Positions 12,565-25,351 of a DNA stretch of 64,000 bases are shown here, piece by piece. How positions within the stretch are numbered: the first letter of the stretch is position 1; the number at the start of each line of letters is the position of its first letter. A program made the translations under genes and the position numbers. Location: assembly GCF_001507665.1 (NCBI RefSeq), contig NZ_CP013910.1, positions 2,975,501 through 3,039,500 on the forward strand, in the 5' to 3' direction. Source of the stretch: Deinococcus actinosclerus. GTDB lineage: Bacteria; Deinococcota; Deinococci; Deinococcales; Deinococcaceae. The notes beneath the pieces were generated by a model. That model saw only the letters and a list, made by a program, of their open reading frames with translations. It was not told the origin of the DNA and made no database searches.

Positions 12565-13766
12565 TCGATGTCCGCGAGGTTCATGGCGCGCAGTTCGGGG
12601 GCCAGCGCGGCGGTGGCGGCCACGACGATCAGGGTGACAATGCCGCCCAGCCAGACGCTGCGGGCGGTGCCGAGCAGCCGGGCGGCGATCCCGCTCTCGA
12701 AGGCGCCGAGTTCGTTGCTCGCGCCGATGAACATGCCGCTGACGGCGTTCACGCGGCCGCGCATGTGGTCGGGGGTGTTCAGTTGCAGGGTGGCGCTGCG
12801 GATGACCATGCTGATGCCGTCGAACACCCCGGCGGCGACGAGGGCCAAGACGCTCAGGGCGAGGTTGTGCGACAGGCCGAAGACGATCATGCTGACGCCG
12901 AAGCCCGCGACGGCCAGCAGCAGCGTGCGGCCCGCGCCGCGGCCCGGGGGGCGGCGGGTGGCGAGCAGCATCACGGCGAGCGCCCCGACGCTGGGCGCGG
13001 CGACAAGCAGGCCCAGCCCGGTGGGACCGACCCGCAGGATGTCGCTGGCGAACACCGGCAGCAGCGCGATGGCCCCGCCGAACAGCACGCTGAACAGGTC
13101 GAGCGCCATGCTCCCGACCAGCACCTGCCGCTGGAGCACGAACGCGAGGCCGGCCTTGATGCTCTGCCCGAGCGGTTCGCCGGGCGTGAAGGCGGGGCGG
13201 CCCTTGCTTTTCACATACAGCACGCAGCCCAGCGAGATCAGGAACAGCGCGAACGCGACGGTGTACGCGCCCTGTGGGCCGCGCCAGGCGTACAGGGCGC
13301 CGCCCAGCGCGGGGCCGATGATCCCGGCGGCCTGCCACGCGCTGGAGCGCCAGGCGCTGGCGCGCAGCAGCAGTTCGCGCGGCACGACCTGCGCCTGGAA
13401 GGCCGGGAGGGCCGGGTCGGAGAAACCGCGCGCGATCCCCAGCGCGAAGATCAGCGCCAGCAGCGGCCAGATGCCCCCGGCCTGGGCGTGCGGGGCGTAC
13501 AGCGCGAACAGCGCCGCGCACAGCACCTCCACGCCGATGGTCAGGAGCAGGATGCGGCGGCGGTCCGTCCGGTCGGCCACGACGCCGCCCAGCAGCGCGA
13601 GGCTCAGGGCGGGGATGGCCTCCACGAGCCCCAGCAGCCCCAGCGTGAGGGGGTCTTTCGTGAGCTGGTACATCTGGTACGCGACCGTCAGGGCGACGGC
13701 GCGTGAGGCGAGGGTGCTGGTGACGGCGGCGATCAGCATGGCCCGGAATTCCGGGTAGGCCAGCAC
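12558..13766 (-). CDS. MFS transporter, EntS/DUF894-like exporter
   Basis: A protein of 402 residues with twelve predicted helices and the MFS motif [11 protein letters not shown] between helices 2 and 3. The general pattern ([23 protein letters not shown] near the start, TRRPPGR in the central loop) is of the MFS_3/enterobactin-exporter type, acting in the inner membrane as a proton-driven exporter. Its substrate cannot be read. The start is taken as GTG at 13766, because the reading upstream is proline-rich with no start in frame. The TGA stop lies inside the end of repeat copy A, so the repeat may have supplied the current C terminus (ADIED). Confidence 0.85.
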   Translation of the reverse strand: MLAYPEFRAMLIAAVTSTLASRAVALTVAYQMYQLTKDPLTLGLLGLVEAIPALSLALLGGVVADRTDRRRILLLTIGVEVLCAALFALYAPHAQAGGIWPLLALIFALGIARGFSDPALPAFQAQVVPRELLLRASAWRSSAWQAAGIIGPALGGALYAWRGPQGAYTVAFALFLISLGCVLYVKSKGRPAFTPGEPLGQSIKAGLAFVLQRQVLVGSMALDLFSVLFGGAIALLPVFASDILRVGPTGLGLLVAAPSVGALAVMLLATRRPPGRGAGRTLLLAVAGFGVSMIVFGLSHNLALSVLALVAAGVFDGISMVIRSATLQLNTPDHMRGRVNAVSGMFIGASNELGAFESGIAARLLGTARSVWLGGIVTLIVVAATAALAPELRAMNLADIED

Positions 13767-13921
13767 GTCACGCCCGGCCGGGGGGTGGAGGCAGGCGTGG
13801 GGGTGGGGACGGTCACCGCGTGAGTGTAGGCGCCGCCCCGCACCCCCGGCGCGGCGCGGGTCACACAGGGGCCGCCGGGGGCGGTCTCAGGAGTCGGCCG
13901 GCCCCCGGTCCACCCCGCGAC

Positions 13922-14401
<480 letters not shown>

Positions 14402-14489
14402 AGTCCTGCCCAGTGTACGGGGGCGCGTCCAGGGCAGGTGTCCGCCCCGCCCGGAGGTGGGGGGACAATCCTCTGCGGGGGCAGGCAGG

Positions 14490-14495
14490 TAGAAT
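14490..14495 (+). promoter_or_regulatory. TAGAAT -10 box upstream of ctaA
   Basis: The GGTAGAATG context here is repeated upstream of coxB (16642-16650), followed in both by TGGGC. No clear -35 is seen, but the shared box suggests common control of the haem A and oxidase genes. Confidence 0.4.
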
Positions 14496-14556
14496 GCTGG
14501 GCAGTTGACCCCCGCCCCAGCCCCTCGTGGGCGGCCGGGCGGCGAGGATGGTGACG

Positions 14557-16475
<1,919 letters not shown>

Positions 16476-16489
16476 GCGTTTCTTCCCTG

Positions 16490-16524
16490 CGCGGCCCCCG
16501 GACACCGACCGTCCGGGGGCCGCG
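16490..16524 (+). terminator. hairpin after ctaB
   Basis: A perfect 14-bp stem (arms 16490-16503 and 16511-16524) with a 7-base loop lies 15 bases after ctaB. The U tract is poor. Confidence 0.6.
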
Positions 16525-16643
16525 CCCTGCACTTCCCACCTTCCGGGAACCCGGATGGCGCATGATGGGCGGGGACTGGAGAAAGGTCAGGACACTTGCC
16601 CGAGACTCATCTGGTCTCATGGGGGGTATGCCTGACCGGTCGG

Positions 16644-16649
16644 TAGAAT
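16644..16649 (+). promoter_or_regulatory. TAGAAT box upstream of coxB
   Basis: The same GGTAGAATG-TGGGC context as upstream of ctaA. A second candidate, TAGACT at 16719-16724, lies closer to the start codon. The 266-bp gap otherwise shows only the ctaB terminator. Confidence 0.4.
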
Positions 16650-16741
16650 GTGGGCGGTATGCTTGAACGCTGACCGCGAGTGGCGGCCCAGCGTCATGCG
16701 CACCCCCGCGTGACGCTTTAGACTGCAAGCAGAGGAAAGGA

Positions 16742-17967
16742 GTGACGTTGAATACCACCACACACCGCCACAGCGGCACACGGAGGCGAGTCCGGCAGGC
16801 CCTGCCCATCGCGGCGATCCTGGGCGCGACTCTACTGACCGGCTGCCAGCAGGTGAACCAGTCCCTGACCATCGGGGACATGTCATCCGCTTACAACCGG
16901 GAGATCTTCTGGATGAGCATCTGGGCGATTGCTCTGTCCATCATCATCTTCATCGGCGTGTCGTACGCGCTGTTCTACACGGTGCAGAAGTTCCGTGAAG
17001 ACAAGCACGACGCCCCGCCCGCCCAGTTCCACGGGAACAACAAGCTCGAGACCATCCTGGTCGCGGTGCCGGTCGTGATCGTGATCCTGCTGAGCGTGCT
17101 GACCGTCAAGAGCATGGCGGTGCTGAACCCCACGCCCAACCAGGCGACCAAGGTGGACGTGCTGGCCCGGCAGTTCTGGTGGAACTTCTCCTACCCCGAG
17201 GTCACCAGTGACGCGGGCGGCGTGGTCACCAACGGCAACGAGCTGATCATGCCCACCAAGGAGGCCGTGGCGCTGACCATCACCAGCGGCGACGTCATCC
17301 ACGGATTCTGGGCGCCGAACATCGGCGGTCAGCGCGCCGCGATGCCCAGCGTGAAGAAGACCTGGCAGGTCGACACCGACCGCGCCGGGGTGTACCAGGG
17401 CAACTGCTCGCAGCTGTGCGGGGCCAGCCACGCCAACATGCGCTACAAGGTCGTCGCACTCGATCAGGATCGGTACAACACCACCCTGGCCGCCATGAAG
17501 GCCTACCGCGCCCCCGAACCCGCCCCCGGCAGCGCCGAGGCGCGCGGCTTCGCGCTGTTCATGCAGGGCAAGGCCAGCACGGGCGCGATCGCCTGCGCCA
17601 GCTGCCACCGCGTGCAGGGCACGCCCGCCGCGGGCGTCGCCGGCCCGGACCTGAGCTTCTTCGGCACGCGCCGCACCCTGGGCGCGGGCATGTGGGAAGC
17701 CATGACCGACGCGCAGTGGACGGACGCCAAGGCCGCCGAGGAACTGCACGCCTGGCTCAAGCACAGCCCCGTGGTCAAACCCGGCAGCCTGATGCCCCGC
17801 TACGACGGCGGCGAGTACATGGTGCAGGGCAAGATGGCCAAGGGCGGCACCCTGACCGACGCCGAGATCGATGACATCGCCGCCTACCTGCGCAGCCTCA
17901 AGCTGCCGGAAGAAGCGGACTACTGGAAGGGGACGCCCGTGAACGGCGCGCCCAACGGAGGCAACCA

Positions 17968-17971
<4 letters not shown>
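16742..17971 (+). CDS. coxB: caa3 cytochrome c oxidase subunit II fused to cytochrome c
   Basis: A protein of 409 residues. Lipoprotein signal with lipobox LLTGC (Cys35), two membrane helices (about 55-80 and 104-127), a cupredoxin domain with the CuA set His187, Cys222, Cys226, His230 and Met233, and a C-terminal class I cytochrome c with CASCH (285-289) and a likely axial Met351. It takes electrons from a soluble donor through haem c and CuA to haem a. The start is GTG 16742 with GAGG 6 bases upstream; a TTG at 16748 preceded by AAAGGAG is equally possible and changes only two residues. It overlaps coxA-C by GTGA. Confidence 0.95.
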
Positions 17972-20424
<2,453 letters not shown>

Positions 20425-20442
20425 CACCCGGCACAAGGCAGA

Positions 20443-20470
20443 GGGGGGCGCCTGCGAGGGCGTCCCTTTC
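20443..20470 (+). terminator. hairpin after coxA-C
   Basis: An 8-bp GC-rich stem (20445-20452 with 20459-20466, one G-U pair) with a 6-base loop, followed by TTTC. Confidence 0.5.
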
Positions 20471-20538
20471 GCGTTGTCGGGGCAGGGCAGTGGTCGTGCG
20501 TCGGCCTCCGGGGGACACGTCACCCCGCGCCTCTCCCC

Positions 20539-20544
20539 TACCCT
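20539..20544 (+). promoter_or_regulatory. TACCCT -10 box for sco
   Basis: TACCCT ends 6 bases before the ATG at 20551. Confidence 0.45.
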
Positions 20545-20550
20545 GCGGGC

Positions 20551-21252
20551 ATGACGGGTGTCTCGAGATGGGTGACGGCGGCGCTGCTGGTGGTCGCGGC
20601 GGTGCTGGGCGGGTTACTGGTGATGCGGCGGGCCGCGCCGGGCGTGACGGCCGGTGAGGCGCTGGACGCTCCGAAGGCACTTCCGGCGCTGGCGCTGGTG
20701 AACGACCGGGGCCAGGCGACGACGCTGGCCGCCTCGGACGGGCGGATGCGGCTGGTGTTCTACGGGTTCGTGCGCTGCCCGGACGTGTGCCCGGCGACGC
20801 TGGCGAGCCTGAAGAACATGTACGCGGCGCTGAGCCCCGAGCAGCGGTCGCGGGTGCAGGTGCAGTTCATCACGGTGGACCCCGGGCACGACACGCCCGG
20901 CGTGATGCGCGAGTACCTGAACCGCTTCGATCCGGCGTTCACCGGCCTGACCGGGAAGCCGGGGACGATCGACGCAGCGGCGCGGGAGATGTTCGTGGCG
21001 AACGTGGCTCCGATGCCCGCAGAGGACCACAGCGCGCATATGGACATGGAGCAGGGGAAGACGTCCAGTGGCGCGGCGAATGCCGTCCAGGTGGGCGCGG
21101 CGGCGTCGGTGGCGGCGCGCATTCATGGGGATCAGGTGAGTGTCGTGGACGGTCAGGGCCGTTTCGTGCGGGTGTACGGGAACCTGGACGTGGTGGGCGG
21201 TGACCTGGAGCGGGATCTACCGGGGCTGATCCGCCAGTACGCGGGGCGCTGA
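20551..21252 (+). CDS. SCO1/SenC copper chaperone for cytochrome oxidase
   Basis: A protein of 233 residues: an N-terminal membrane anchor (about 7-26) and a thioredoxin-fold domain with CPDVC (Cys76, Cys80) and His192, the three copper ligands of Sco proteins. Sco delivers copper to the CuA site of subunit II or reduces its cysteines. An insertion at about 155-166 (PMPAEDHSAHMDME) is rich in His and Met and sits between the usual fold elements; it could be an extra copper site. Placement after coxA-C agrees with the role, though it has its own TACCCT box. Confidence 0.9.
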   Translation: MTGVSRWVTAALLVVAAVLGGLLVMRRAAPGVTAGEALDAPKALPALALVNDRGQATTLAASDGRMRLVFYGFVRCPDVCPATLASLKNMYAALSPEQRSRVQVQFITVDPGHDTPGVMREYLNRFDPAFTGLTGKPGTIDAAAREMFVANVAPMPAEDHSAHMDMEQGKTSSGAANAVQVGAAASVAARIHGDQVSVVDGQGRFVRVYGNLDVVGGDLERDLPGLIRQYAGR

Positions 21253-21296
21253 GGCTGAAACCGCCCCGGCGTATTCCGTTGACAGCGAACTTGCGC

Positions 21297-21302
21297 TAGA
21301 CT
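21297..21302 (+). promoter_or_regulatory. TAGACT -10 box for ruvB
   Basis: TAGACT ends 7 bases before the ruvB ATG. A TTGACA lies at 21279-21284, but only 12 bases upstream, too close for a standard -35. Confidence 0.45.
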
Positions 21303-21309
21303 CTCTGTT

Positions 21310-22302
21310 ATGACTGAACCGCTCGACGCGGCCCTGCGGCCCAAGACCCTGACGGACTACGTCGGGCAGGCGCGACTGAAGGAGAAACTCGGCGTGTACC
21401 TCCAGGCCGCGCGCGGCCGCAAGGAGGCGCTCGACCACACCCTGCTGTTCGGCCCGCCCGGGCTGGGCAAGACCACCCTGGCGCACATCATCGCGCACGA
21501 ACTGGGCGTGAACATCCGCGTGACCTCCGGCCCGGCCATCGAGAAACCCGGCGATCTCGCCGCGATCCTCACGAACAGCCTCGAAGAAGGCGACGTGCTG
21601 TTCATTGACGAGATCCACCGCCTGGGCCGCGTCGCGGAGGAGCACCTGTACCCCGCGATGGAGGACTTCAAGCTGGACATCGTGCTGGGGCAGGGTCCGG
21701 CCGCGCGCACCATCGAGCTGCCGCTGCCGCGCTTCACGCTGGTCGGCGCGACCACCCGCCCGGGCCTGATCACGGCGCCCATGCGCAGCCGCTTCGGGAT
21801 CATCGAGCACCTCGAGTACTACACGCCCGACGAGATCGGCGTGAACTTGTTACGCGACGCCCGCCTGCTGGGCTTCGGGCTGGACGAGGAGGCGGCCGTC
21901 GAGATCGGCGCCCGGGCGCGCGGCACCATGCGCATCGCCAAGCGGCTGCTGCGGCGCGTGCGCGACTACGCCGACGTGGCGGGCGAGACGACCATCGGCC
22001 TGCCCCGCGCGCAGGACGCGCTGGACAAGCTGGGCCTGGACAGCGCGGGTCTGGACGACCGCGACAAGAAGTACCTGGAAACCCTGATCCACCGCTTCGC
22101 GGGCGGCCCGGTCGGCGTGGACACACTGGCCACCGCGATCAGCGAGGACAGCCTGACCCTGGAGGACGTGTACGAGCCGTACCTGATCCAGCTGGGCTTC
22201 ATCAAGCGCACGCCCCGGGGTCGCGTGGCCACCGCGCACGCCTACGACCACCTGGGCCTCCCGGTCAGCGGTGACCACGACCTCGGGTTCTACGCGAACT
22301 GA
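21310..22302 (+). CDS. ruvB: Holliday junction ATP-dependent helicase RuvB
   Basis: A protein of 330 residues, standard RuvB length. AAA+ motifs: Walker [11 protein letters not shown] (about 47-56), Walker B FIDEIH (98-103) and the GATTRPGLI sensor/arginine-finger region near 146-154, with MRSRFG just after. A winged-helix DNA-binding end follows ([14 protein letters not shown]). With RuvA it forms the motor that drives branch migration during recombinational repair, important in a radiation-resistant genus. ruvA and ruvC are not adjacent. Confidence 0.97.
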   Translation: MTEPLDAALRPKTLTDYVGQARLKEKLGVYLQAARGRKEALDHTLLFGPPGLGKTTLAHIIAHELGVNIRVTSGPAIEKPGDLAAILTNSLEEGDVLFIDEIHRLGRVAEEHLYPAMEDFKLDIVLGQGPAARTIELPLPRFTLVGATTRPGLITAPMRSRFGIIEHLEYYTPDEIGVNLLRDARLLGFGLDEEAAVEIGARARGTMRIAKRLLRRVRDYADVAGETTIGLPRAQDALDKLGLDSAGLDDRDKKYLETLIHRFAGGPVGVDTLATAISEDSLTLEDVYEPYLIQLGFIKRTPRGRVATAHAYDHLGLPVSGDHDLGFYAN

Positions 22303-22376
22303 CCCGCATAGCCCTCTCTTCACCTCGCCTTCAGGTCCGGTCACGCTGTCCTCAAGCTCCCATCAGACGCGCCCCA

Positions 22377-22382
22377 TAGTCT
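22377..22382 (+). promoter_or_regulatory. TAGTCT -10 box for the nucleoside transporter
   Basis: TAGTCT ends 6 bases before the ATG at 22389. Confidence 0.45.
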
Positions 22383-22388
22383 GATGGG

Positions 22389-23624
22389 ATGCTGGACGTT
22401 TTCTGGGGTCTGGGAGGCATGGCCGTACTGATCGGCCTGGGCCTCCTCCTGAGTGTGAACCGCCGCGCCGTGAACTGGCGCACCGTGGGACTGGCGCTGC
22501 TGCTGCAGATCGCCTTCGGACTGATCGTGCTGCGCTGGCCGCTGGGCCGCCGGGCGCTGGACGCCGTGTCGGGCGCCGTGCAGGGCGTCGTGAACAACGC
22601 GCAGCAGGGCATCAATTTCGTGTTCGGGAACCTGACGAACGGGCAGCTGGAGGGCGCGGGGTTCATCTTCGCGTTCGGCGTGCTGCCCATCATCGTGTTC
22701 TTCAGCGCGCTGATCGCCGTGCTGTACCACCTGGGCGTCATGCAGGCGGTCGTGCGCTTCCTGGGCGGCGGCCTGAGCCGCCTGCTGCAGACGAGCCGCG
22801 GGGAGAGCCTGTCGGCCACCGCGAACATCTTCGTGGGGCAGACCGAGGCGCCGCTGGTCGTGCGGCCCTTCATCGACCGCATGACCCGCTCGGAACTGTT
22901 CGCGGTGATGGTCGGCGGACTGGCCAGCGTGGCCGGCAGCGTGCTCGTGGGGTACTCGCTGCTGGGCGTGCGGCTGGACTACCTGATCGCCGCGTCGTTC
23001 ATGGCCGCGCCCGCCGGGCTGCTCATGGCGAAACTGATTTTCCCGGAGACCGAACCCACCCAGGACTACAAGGGCGATATTCCCGAGGACCCGGAGGGCC
23101 GGCCCGTGAACGTGATCGACGCGGCGGCGCGCGGCGCGAGCAGCGGCCTGGGCCTCGCGCTGAACGTCGGGGCGATGCTGATCGCGTTCATCGGCCTGAT
23201 CGCGCTGCTGAACGCCATCATCGGGCAGCTGGGCGGGCTGGCGGGCCTGCCGGACCTGAGCATCCAGCTGCTGCTGGGCTACCTGTTCGCGCCGCTGGCG
23301 TTCCTGATCGGCGTGCCGTGGGAGGCCGCCACGACCGCCGGGAGTTTCATCGGGCAGAAGCTCGTCACGAACGAGTTCGTGGCCTTCGTGGAATTCGCCC
23401 AGACCCTCAAGGCGGGCAGCGTGACGCCCAAGGTGGAGGCCATCGTGACCTTCGCGCTGTGCGGCTTCGCGAACCTGTCGAGCCTCGCGATCCTGCTGGG
23501 CGGCCTGGGCAGCCTCGCCCCCAGCCGCCGCGCCGACATCGCCCAGCTGGGCCTGCGCGCCGTGGCCGCCGGGACGCTCGCGAACCTGCTGAGCGGCACC
23601 CTGGCCGGGATGCTCCTCGCCTGA
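22389..23624 (+). CDS. concentrative nucleoside transporter (CNT/NupC family)
   Basis: A protein of 411 residues. Order of landmarks follows CNT proteins: three N-terminal helices (NupC N-terminal domain), a gate region with [17 protein letters not shown] (the substrate-binding TEAP segment), LIFPETEP, and the C-terminal [19 protein letters not shown]. CNTs import nucleosides with Na+ or H+ across the inner membrane. The family call is strong; which nucleosides it carries is not clear. It stands alone and ends in a hairpin. Confidence 0.92.
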   Translation: MLDVFWGLGGMAVLIGLGLLLSVNRRAVNWRTVGLALLLQIAFGLIVLRWPLGRRALDAVSGAVQGVVNNAQQGINFVFGNLTNGQLEGAGFIFAFGVLPIIVFFSALIAVLYHLGVMQAVVRFLGGGLSRLLQTSRGESLSATANIFVGQTEAPLVVRPFIDRMTRSELFAVMVGGLASVAGSVLVGYSLLGVRLDYLIAASFMAAPAGLLMAKLIFPETEPTQDYKGDIPEDPEGRPVNVIDAAARGASSGLGLALNVGAMLIAFIGLIALLNAIIGQLGGLAGLPDLSIQLLLGYLFAPLAFLIGVPWEAATTAGSFIGQKLVTNEFVAFVEFAQTLKAGSVTPKVEAIVTFALCGFANLSSLAILLGGLGSLAPSRRADIAQLGLRAVAAGTLANLLSGTLAGMLLA

Positions 23625-23631
23625 ACCCGCC

Positions 23632-23657
23632 CCCCCATCCGGCTGCGGGTGGGGGTC
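23632..23657 (+). terminator. hairpin after the nucleoside transporter
   Basis: A 10-bp stem (23632-23641 with 23646-23655, one G-U pair) around a GCTG loop, then TCTC. Confidence 0.55.
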
Positions 23658-23684
23658 TCACGCGGCGCCCGGCAGCGCTGCCTC

Positions 23685-23690
23685 TACACT
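23685..23690 (+). promoter_or_regulatory. TACACT -10 box for the ArsC/Spx-fold gene
   Basis: TACACT ends 6 bases before the ATG at 23697 and supports that start over an in-frame ATG at 23649. Confidence 0.5.
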
Positions 23691-23696
23691 TGGGGC

Positions 23697-24056
23697 ATGA
23701 GTGAGTTGCAGGTGCAGGTGTTCGGCACGCGCAAGAGCAAGGAAACCCGCGCCGCCGAGCGCTTCTTCAAGGAACGTAAGATCAAGATCCATTTCGTGGA
23801 CCTGAAGGAGCGGCCCATCGCCAAGGTGGAGCTCAGCCGCTTCGTGCAGAAGTTCGGCCTGAACGCCCTGCTGGACCTGGAGGGCAAGGCGTACGAGCGC
23901 AGCAACCTTGCGTACCTGCGCACCACCGAGGACGGCGTGATCGCCAGGATCATCGACGATCCGGAGCTGCTGCGGCTGCCACTGGTGCGCGCCGGGAAGC
24001 ACCTGACCGTCGGCGAGGACCCCGACGGCTGGAAGGCGCTGGTCGCGGGGGGCTGA
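23697..24056 (+). CDS. ArsC/Spx-family protein without the catalytic cysteine
   Basis: A protein of 119 residues with the ArsC fold order: VQVFGTRKSKETRAAERFF, the helix IKIHFVDLKERPI, and a late LPLVRAGKHLTVGEDPDGWKAL that matches the RPLL/VGF end of the family. In YffB and ArsC the first loop reads N/C-x-x-C with an active cysteine; here it is TRKSKET with no cysteine, and the whole protein has none. It is therefore unlikely to be an arsenate reductase. A regulatory role like Spx, or loss of function, is possible. Short, single gene. Confidence 0.8.
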   Translation: MSELQVQVFGTRKSKETRAAERFFKERKIKIHFVDLKERPIAKVELSRFVQKFGLNALLDLEGKAYERSNLAYLRTTEDGVIARIIDDPELLRLPLVRAGKHLTVGEDPDGWKALVAGG

Positions 24057-24066
24057 CCGGGGCGCC

Positions 24067-24810
24067 CTAACGCCCCCCGCTGACGTCGAGGGTGGTGCCG
24101 GTCACGTACGCCGCCTGCGGCGAGAGCAGCCAGAGGACGGCCTGCGCGACCTCGTCGGGCGTGCCGCCGCGGCCCAGGGGGACGCTGCCCGCGAGGCGCG
24201 CCACGCGCTGCGGTTCGCCGCCCAGCGCGTGGATAGCAGTGTCGATCAGGCCGGGGCGCACGCCGCACACGCGGACGCCCTCGGCGGCGACCTCGCGGGC
24301 CAGGCCGACGGTCAGGGTGTCCACGGCGCCCTTCGAGGCGGCGTAGTCCACGTACTCGCCGCCCGAGCCGAGCACGGCCGCGCGGGAGGAGACGTTCACG
24401 ATCACGCCGCCCGGCCCGCCGTGCCGGGTGGAGAGCCGCCGGACAGCCGCGCCCGCGCAGAGGAACGCACCGATCACGTTCGTGGTGAGCACCCGCTGGA
24501 GCCGCGCCGCGTCGAGTTCGTCCACACGCGCCTGCCGTTCCAGCGTCCCGGCGTTGTTCACCAGGGCGTGCAGGCCGCCCAGTCCGGTCTGCACGGTGTC
24601 GAAGAGGCGTTCCACGTCCCCGGCGTCCCCCACGTCGGCCTGGACTGCCAGCGCGCGGCCCCCGGCGGCCTCGATCTCCTGGACGATCCCGGCAGCGGCG
24701 GCGGCGTCCTGGCGGTAGCTCAGGCCCACCGCGTACCCGGCCTGCGCGGCGAGGCGGGCGGTGGCCGCGCCGATGCCCCGGCTGCCACCCGTGATCAGCA
24801 CGGTCTTCAT
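24067..24810 (-). CDS. short-chain dehydrogenase/reductase
   Basis: A protein of 247 residues, classical SDR. The cofactor motif TGGSRGIG (7-14), the NNAG motif (85-88), Ser141/Ser142, and the catalytic Tyr156-x-x-x-Lys160 are present. RQD after the second strand suggests NADP(H). Substrate unknown; the general layout is of FabG-type or 3-oxoacyl/glucose dehydrogenases. Its ATG lies in an ATGA overlap with the upstream RibD_C-type gene, which places it as the last gene of the left-pointing accessory block. Confidence 0.9.
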   Translation of the reverse strand: MKTVLITGGSRGIGAATARLAAQAGYAVGLSYRQDAAAAAGIVQEIEAAGGRALAVQADVGDAGDVERLFDTVQTGLGGLHALVNNAGTLERQARVDELDAARLQRVLTTNVIGAFLCAGAAVRRLSTRHGGPGGVIVNVSSRAAVLGSGGEYVDYAASKGAVDTLTVGLAREVAAEGVRVCGVRPGLIDTAIHALGGEPQRVARLAGSVPLGRGGTPDEVAQAVLWLLSPQAAYVTGTTLDVSGGR

Positions 24811-25340
24811 GTGCGCGCCGGGCCGTACGTGAGCAGGAGGACGCCCGCGCCCAGGTCCCGCGTGGCGAGCAGGGGCAGGGGCAGGTGCTCCAGTGTGTCG
24901 AAGAGCCGTTTGCCGCGCCCCAGCACGAGCGGGAAGACCATCAGGCGCAGTTCGTCTACCAGTCGGTGCCTCAGGAGCGTCTGCGCGAGGGTGCCGCTGC
25001 CGTACACGAGCAGCGGGCCGCCCGGCTGAGCCTTCAGGGCCTGCACGTCGGCCACCACGTCCGGCCCCAGCGCGGTGGCGTTCCACGCCAGCGGGCCGGG
25101 ACGGGAGGTCGCCACGTACTTGGGCAGGGCGTTCATGCGGTCCGCGAACGCACCGGTCGCGGTCGGCCAGTACGCGGCGAATTCCTCGTAGGTGGTGCGG
25201 CCCAGCAGCAGCGCGCCGCTGGCAAACAGCTCGTCGCGTTTGAACGGCCCGTCGTCCGGGTCGTAGGGCGCGCGCCACGGCGAGTGTTCCTCGTACACGC
25301 CGTCCAGGGACACGAATTCGGTGACGATCAGGGGGCGCAC
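24807..25340 (-). CDS. RibD_C/DHFR-fold reductase, copy 1
   Basis: A protein of 177 residues of the dihydrofolate-reductase superfamily RibD C-terminal type: MRPLIVTEFVSLDG start, LLLGRTTYEEFAAYWP, and GSGTLAQTLLRHRLVDELRLMVFPLVLG. These proteins use NADPH; the family includes riboflavin-synthesis reductases and many uncharacterised small-molecule reductases. It is a paralogue of the gene at 28127-28756 in the same block. The start is GTG at 25340, with GGAGG a short distance upstream, in the 11-bp gap from the molybdenum enzyme. It overlaps the SDR by ATGA. Confidence 0.88.
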   Translation of the reverse strand: MRPLIVTEFVSLDGVYEEHSPWRAPYDPDDGPFKRDELFASGALLLGRTTYEEFAAYWPTATGAFADRMNALPKYVATSRPGPLAWNATALGPDVVADVQALKAQPGGPLLVYGSGTLAQTLLRHRLVDELRLMVFPLVLGRGKRLFDTLEHLPLPLLATRDLGAGVLLLTYGPART

Positions 25341-25351
25341 GCCTTACCTCC

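Noticed and set aside
21265..21300. Radiation-desiccation response motif before ruvB
   Set aside because: Only a weak partial palindrome around TTGACA was seen; it does not match the 17-base RDRM consensus well enough.
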